A stretch of DNA of 64,000 nucleotides from Chitinophagaceae bacterium (lineage in GTDB: Bacteria > Bacteroidota > Bacteroidia > Chitinophagales > Chitinophagaceae): assembly GCA_947447825.1 (NCBI GenBank), contig CANFLL010000006.1:1-64000 (forward strand), written 5' to 3'. A program made the translations under genes and the position numbers. Numbering within the stretch: the stretch's first letter is position 1; each line of letters opens with the position of its first letter. The notes beneath the pieces were generated by a model, which did no database searches, had not been told where the DNA came from, and saw nothing but the letters and a program-made list of their open reading frames with translations. Below, in pieces: positions 62,734 through 64,000 of this stretch.

Positions 62734-63183
62734 ATGGCAGTTAAATCTGATAAGGATGCTAAATCCACAACAAAGAAAAGTGCGGTAGGAAGTCCGGCAC
62801 CAAAAGTATCTTCAAAGAGTAAAAAACAATTGGAAGAAGATGATGACGATGATTTGGAAGAAGATGATGTGAAACCTGCAAAAAAAAGTGCAGCCAAAGC
62901 GTCTTCGAAAAAATCTAGTGATGATGATGATGATGATGATGATTTCGGTGATGATGCCGAAAGTGATGATTGGAATAGTTCTGACGACGACGATTGGGAT
63001 CCTGATTTTGATGAATTTGATGTTCCTAAATCTAAAGGGGGAAAAGCTCCTGCTCCTAAAAAAACAACTGGAGCTAAGAAAGCAAAATCAGATGATGATG
63101 ATGACTTCATTTTAGATGATGACTTTAGCGAATTTGACGCATTTGGCGGAAAAGACAGCTTTGATGATGACGACGACTTCTAG
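62734..63183 (+). CDS. acidic Asp/Lys-rich low-complexity protein
   Basis: This 149-residue protein is built of alternating Lys/Ser/Ala-rich segments (TTKKSAVGSPAPKVSSKSKK) and runs of up to eight aspartates (SSDDDDDDDDFGDD), with a final FDDDDDF. It has no signal peptide and is predicted to be disordered. Such proteins with a poly-Asp tail occur in Bacteroidota; their role is unknown, with metal or nucleoid interaction only a guess. It has the ATG start MAVKSDKDAKS. It lies between purA and pabB, both on the same strand. Confidence 0.75.
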   Translation: MAVKSDKDAKSTTKKSAVGSPAPKVSSKSKKQLEEDDDDDLEEDDVKPAKKSAAKASSKKSSDDDDDDDDFGDDAESDDWNSSDDDDWDPDFDEFDVPKSKGGKAPAPKKTTGAKKAKSDDDDDFILDDDFSEFDAFGGKDSFDDDDDF

Positions 63184-63234
63184 TTCTAGATTTCAATTTC
63201 AATTAATGTTATAAACCTAGGTTATTGTCAAATA

Positions 63235-64000
63235 GTGCTAAGAAAAAAACAATCATTTGCAATAAATAATTTTAAGGAAACAAAAAATCAACTGCTATAT
63301 TGGTCCAACCATTATGGCAGTTGTGCTTTTCTAGACAATCAACAATATAAATCTCGGTATAACAGTGCTGAGTGTATTGTAGGAGTTGGTGCTATGAAAA
63401 TTTTTTCTACTGTTGCCGCCAATCATCAAAAGCAGTTACAAACATTTATTGAAGAAACAAATGATTGGCTTTTTGGTCATATTTGTTACGACTATACAAA
63501 TTGTATAACTACACAACTAATACCCAAAAAGGAAGACAATATTTGTTTTGAATCAATTTACTTTTATCAACCAGAAATAGTACTTATCCTTAATAAAGAT
63601 AAGCTGGACATTGAAAGCTTGACATTAAATCCTGAGGTTGTTTTTAATGAAATAGTTGCATTTATTTCAAATAGTGAAACTTTTTTTCATCCTAAACTTA
63701 CTTTACAATCAAAAATAACTAAGGAAGAATATCTCTCAACTATCAATACAATCAAGAAGCACATCCTGCGCGGTGATTGTTACGAAATAAACTTTTGTCA
63801 AGAGTTTTTTTCAAATGAAGCTGTTATCAATCCATTATCTATTTATAAGCAACTTACTACTATTTCACCAAATCCATTTTCCTGCTATTATAAGTTGAAT
63901 GATAAGTATTTGCTTTGTGCAAGTCCAGAACGCTACATAAAAAAAACTGGTAACCAGTTAATCTCTCAGCCCATAAAAGGAACTATTAAAAGGGATAATA
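63235..64000 (+). CDS. pabB: aminodeoxychorismate synthase component I (partial, runs off the right edge)
   Basis: The visible 255 residues belong to the anthranilate/para-aminobenzoate synthase component I family. The conserved ILRGDCYEINFCQEF and CASPERYI, with SQPIKGTIKR just before the edge, are family-specific; the PIKGT Lys is the ADC-synthase-type nucleophile residue. It aminates chorismate for folate synthesis. The start is GTG (VLRKKQSFAINNF); no in-frame ATG lies just upstream. The catalytic C-terminal part lies beyond the window. The choice of pabB over trpE rests on the PIKGT motif. Confidence 0.85.
   Translation, partial: MLRKKQSFAINNFKETKNQLLYWSNHYGSCAFLDNQQYKSRYNSAECIVGVGAMKIFSTVAANHQKQLQTFIEETNDWLFGHICYDYTNCITTQLIPKKEDNICFESIYFYQPEIVLILNKDKLDIESLTLNPEVVFNEIVAFISNSETFFHPKLTLQSKITKEEYLSTINTIKKHILRGDCYEINFCQEFFSNEAVINPLSIYKQLTTISPNPFSCYYKLNDKYLLCASPERYIKKTGNQLISQPIKGTIKRDN

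Overview
The window is a low-GC chromosomal segment (my estimate by eye is 35-40% GC) from a member of the Bacteroidota, probably near the Chitinophagales/Sphingobacteriia side. I infer this from a gliding-motility/type IX secretion C-terminal domain on a large PKD-type surface protein, an IPExxxVDY-family protein, a DUF6089 barrel, small TonB-C-domain proteins, a long Lgt, RicT with a Cys-rich start, and a TAnnTTTG-type promoter. No rRNA, tRNA, CRISPR array or intact insertion sequence was found. The genus cannot be named from this stretch.

Layout. 1-9 kb: repeat-rich left end, mscL, a UvrD/PcrA helicase, a small BECR-nuclease-like protein, an IPExxxVDY protein, an S4-domain protein, two secreted TonB-C proteins, trmD and a GH3 beta-N-acetylhexosaminidase. 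9-21 kb: an 83-bp repeat array, a fibronectin-like hypothetical, a DUF502 membrane protein, a SNF2 ATPase with a downstream partner, asnB, a WecA/MraY-type glycosyl-phosphate transferase, and pruA. 21-24 kb: an accessory patch holding a compact three-gene cassette that looks like a toxin-antitoxin-SecB-like chaperone (TAC) system. It is bordered by related direct repeats, a GC-rich scar and a 21-bp repeat array. 24-29 kb: RicT, an Rpn-family PD-(D/E)XK nuclease, a DUF4476-like protein, truA and an 82-bp repeat array. 29-34 kb: a TetR-controlled efflux operon (TetR, TolC-like, membrane-fusion lipoprotein, FtsX-like permease, LolD-like ATPase). 34-39 kb: DUF6089 barrel, rhomboid protease, Hsp20, bacilliredoxin and Lgt. 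39-46 kb: ParA, a 62-bp repeat array, a polysaccharide-deacetylase-like protein, Uma2 nuclease, LutB, MetF and an SDR. 46-55 kb: T9SS surface protein, a repeat-containing winged-helix protein, PspC/PadR pair, Na+/H+ antiporter and a DUF1275 protein. 55-64 kb: PDH E2, a CarH-like B12-binding MerR regulator, a universal stress protein, NAD synthetase, a nine-unit palindrome array, PurA, an Asp-rich protein and the start of pabB.

Most of the genes are housekeeping singletons with hairpin terminators between them. The most distinctive features are (i) the putative TAC cassette, (ii) six intergenic tandem arrays, three with an exact or near-exact 21-bp period (two helical turns) but unrelated cores, and several with compensatory changes in their palindromes, and (iii) a putative B12-dependent photoreceptor regulator without carotenoid genes beside it.
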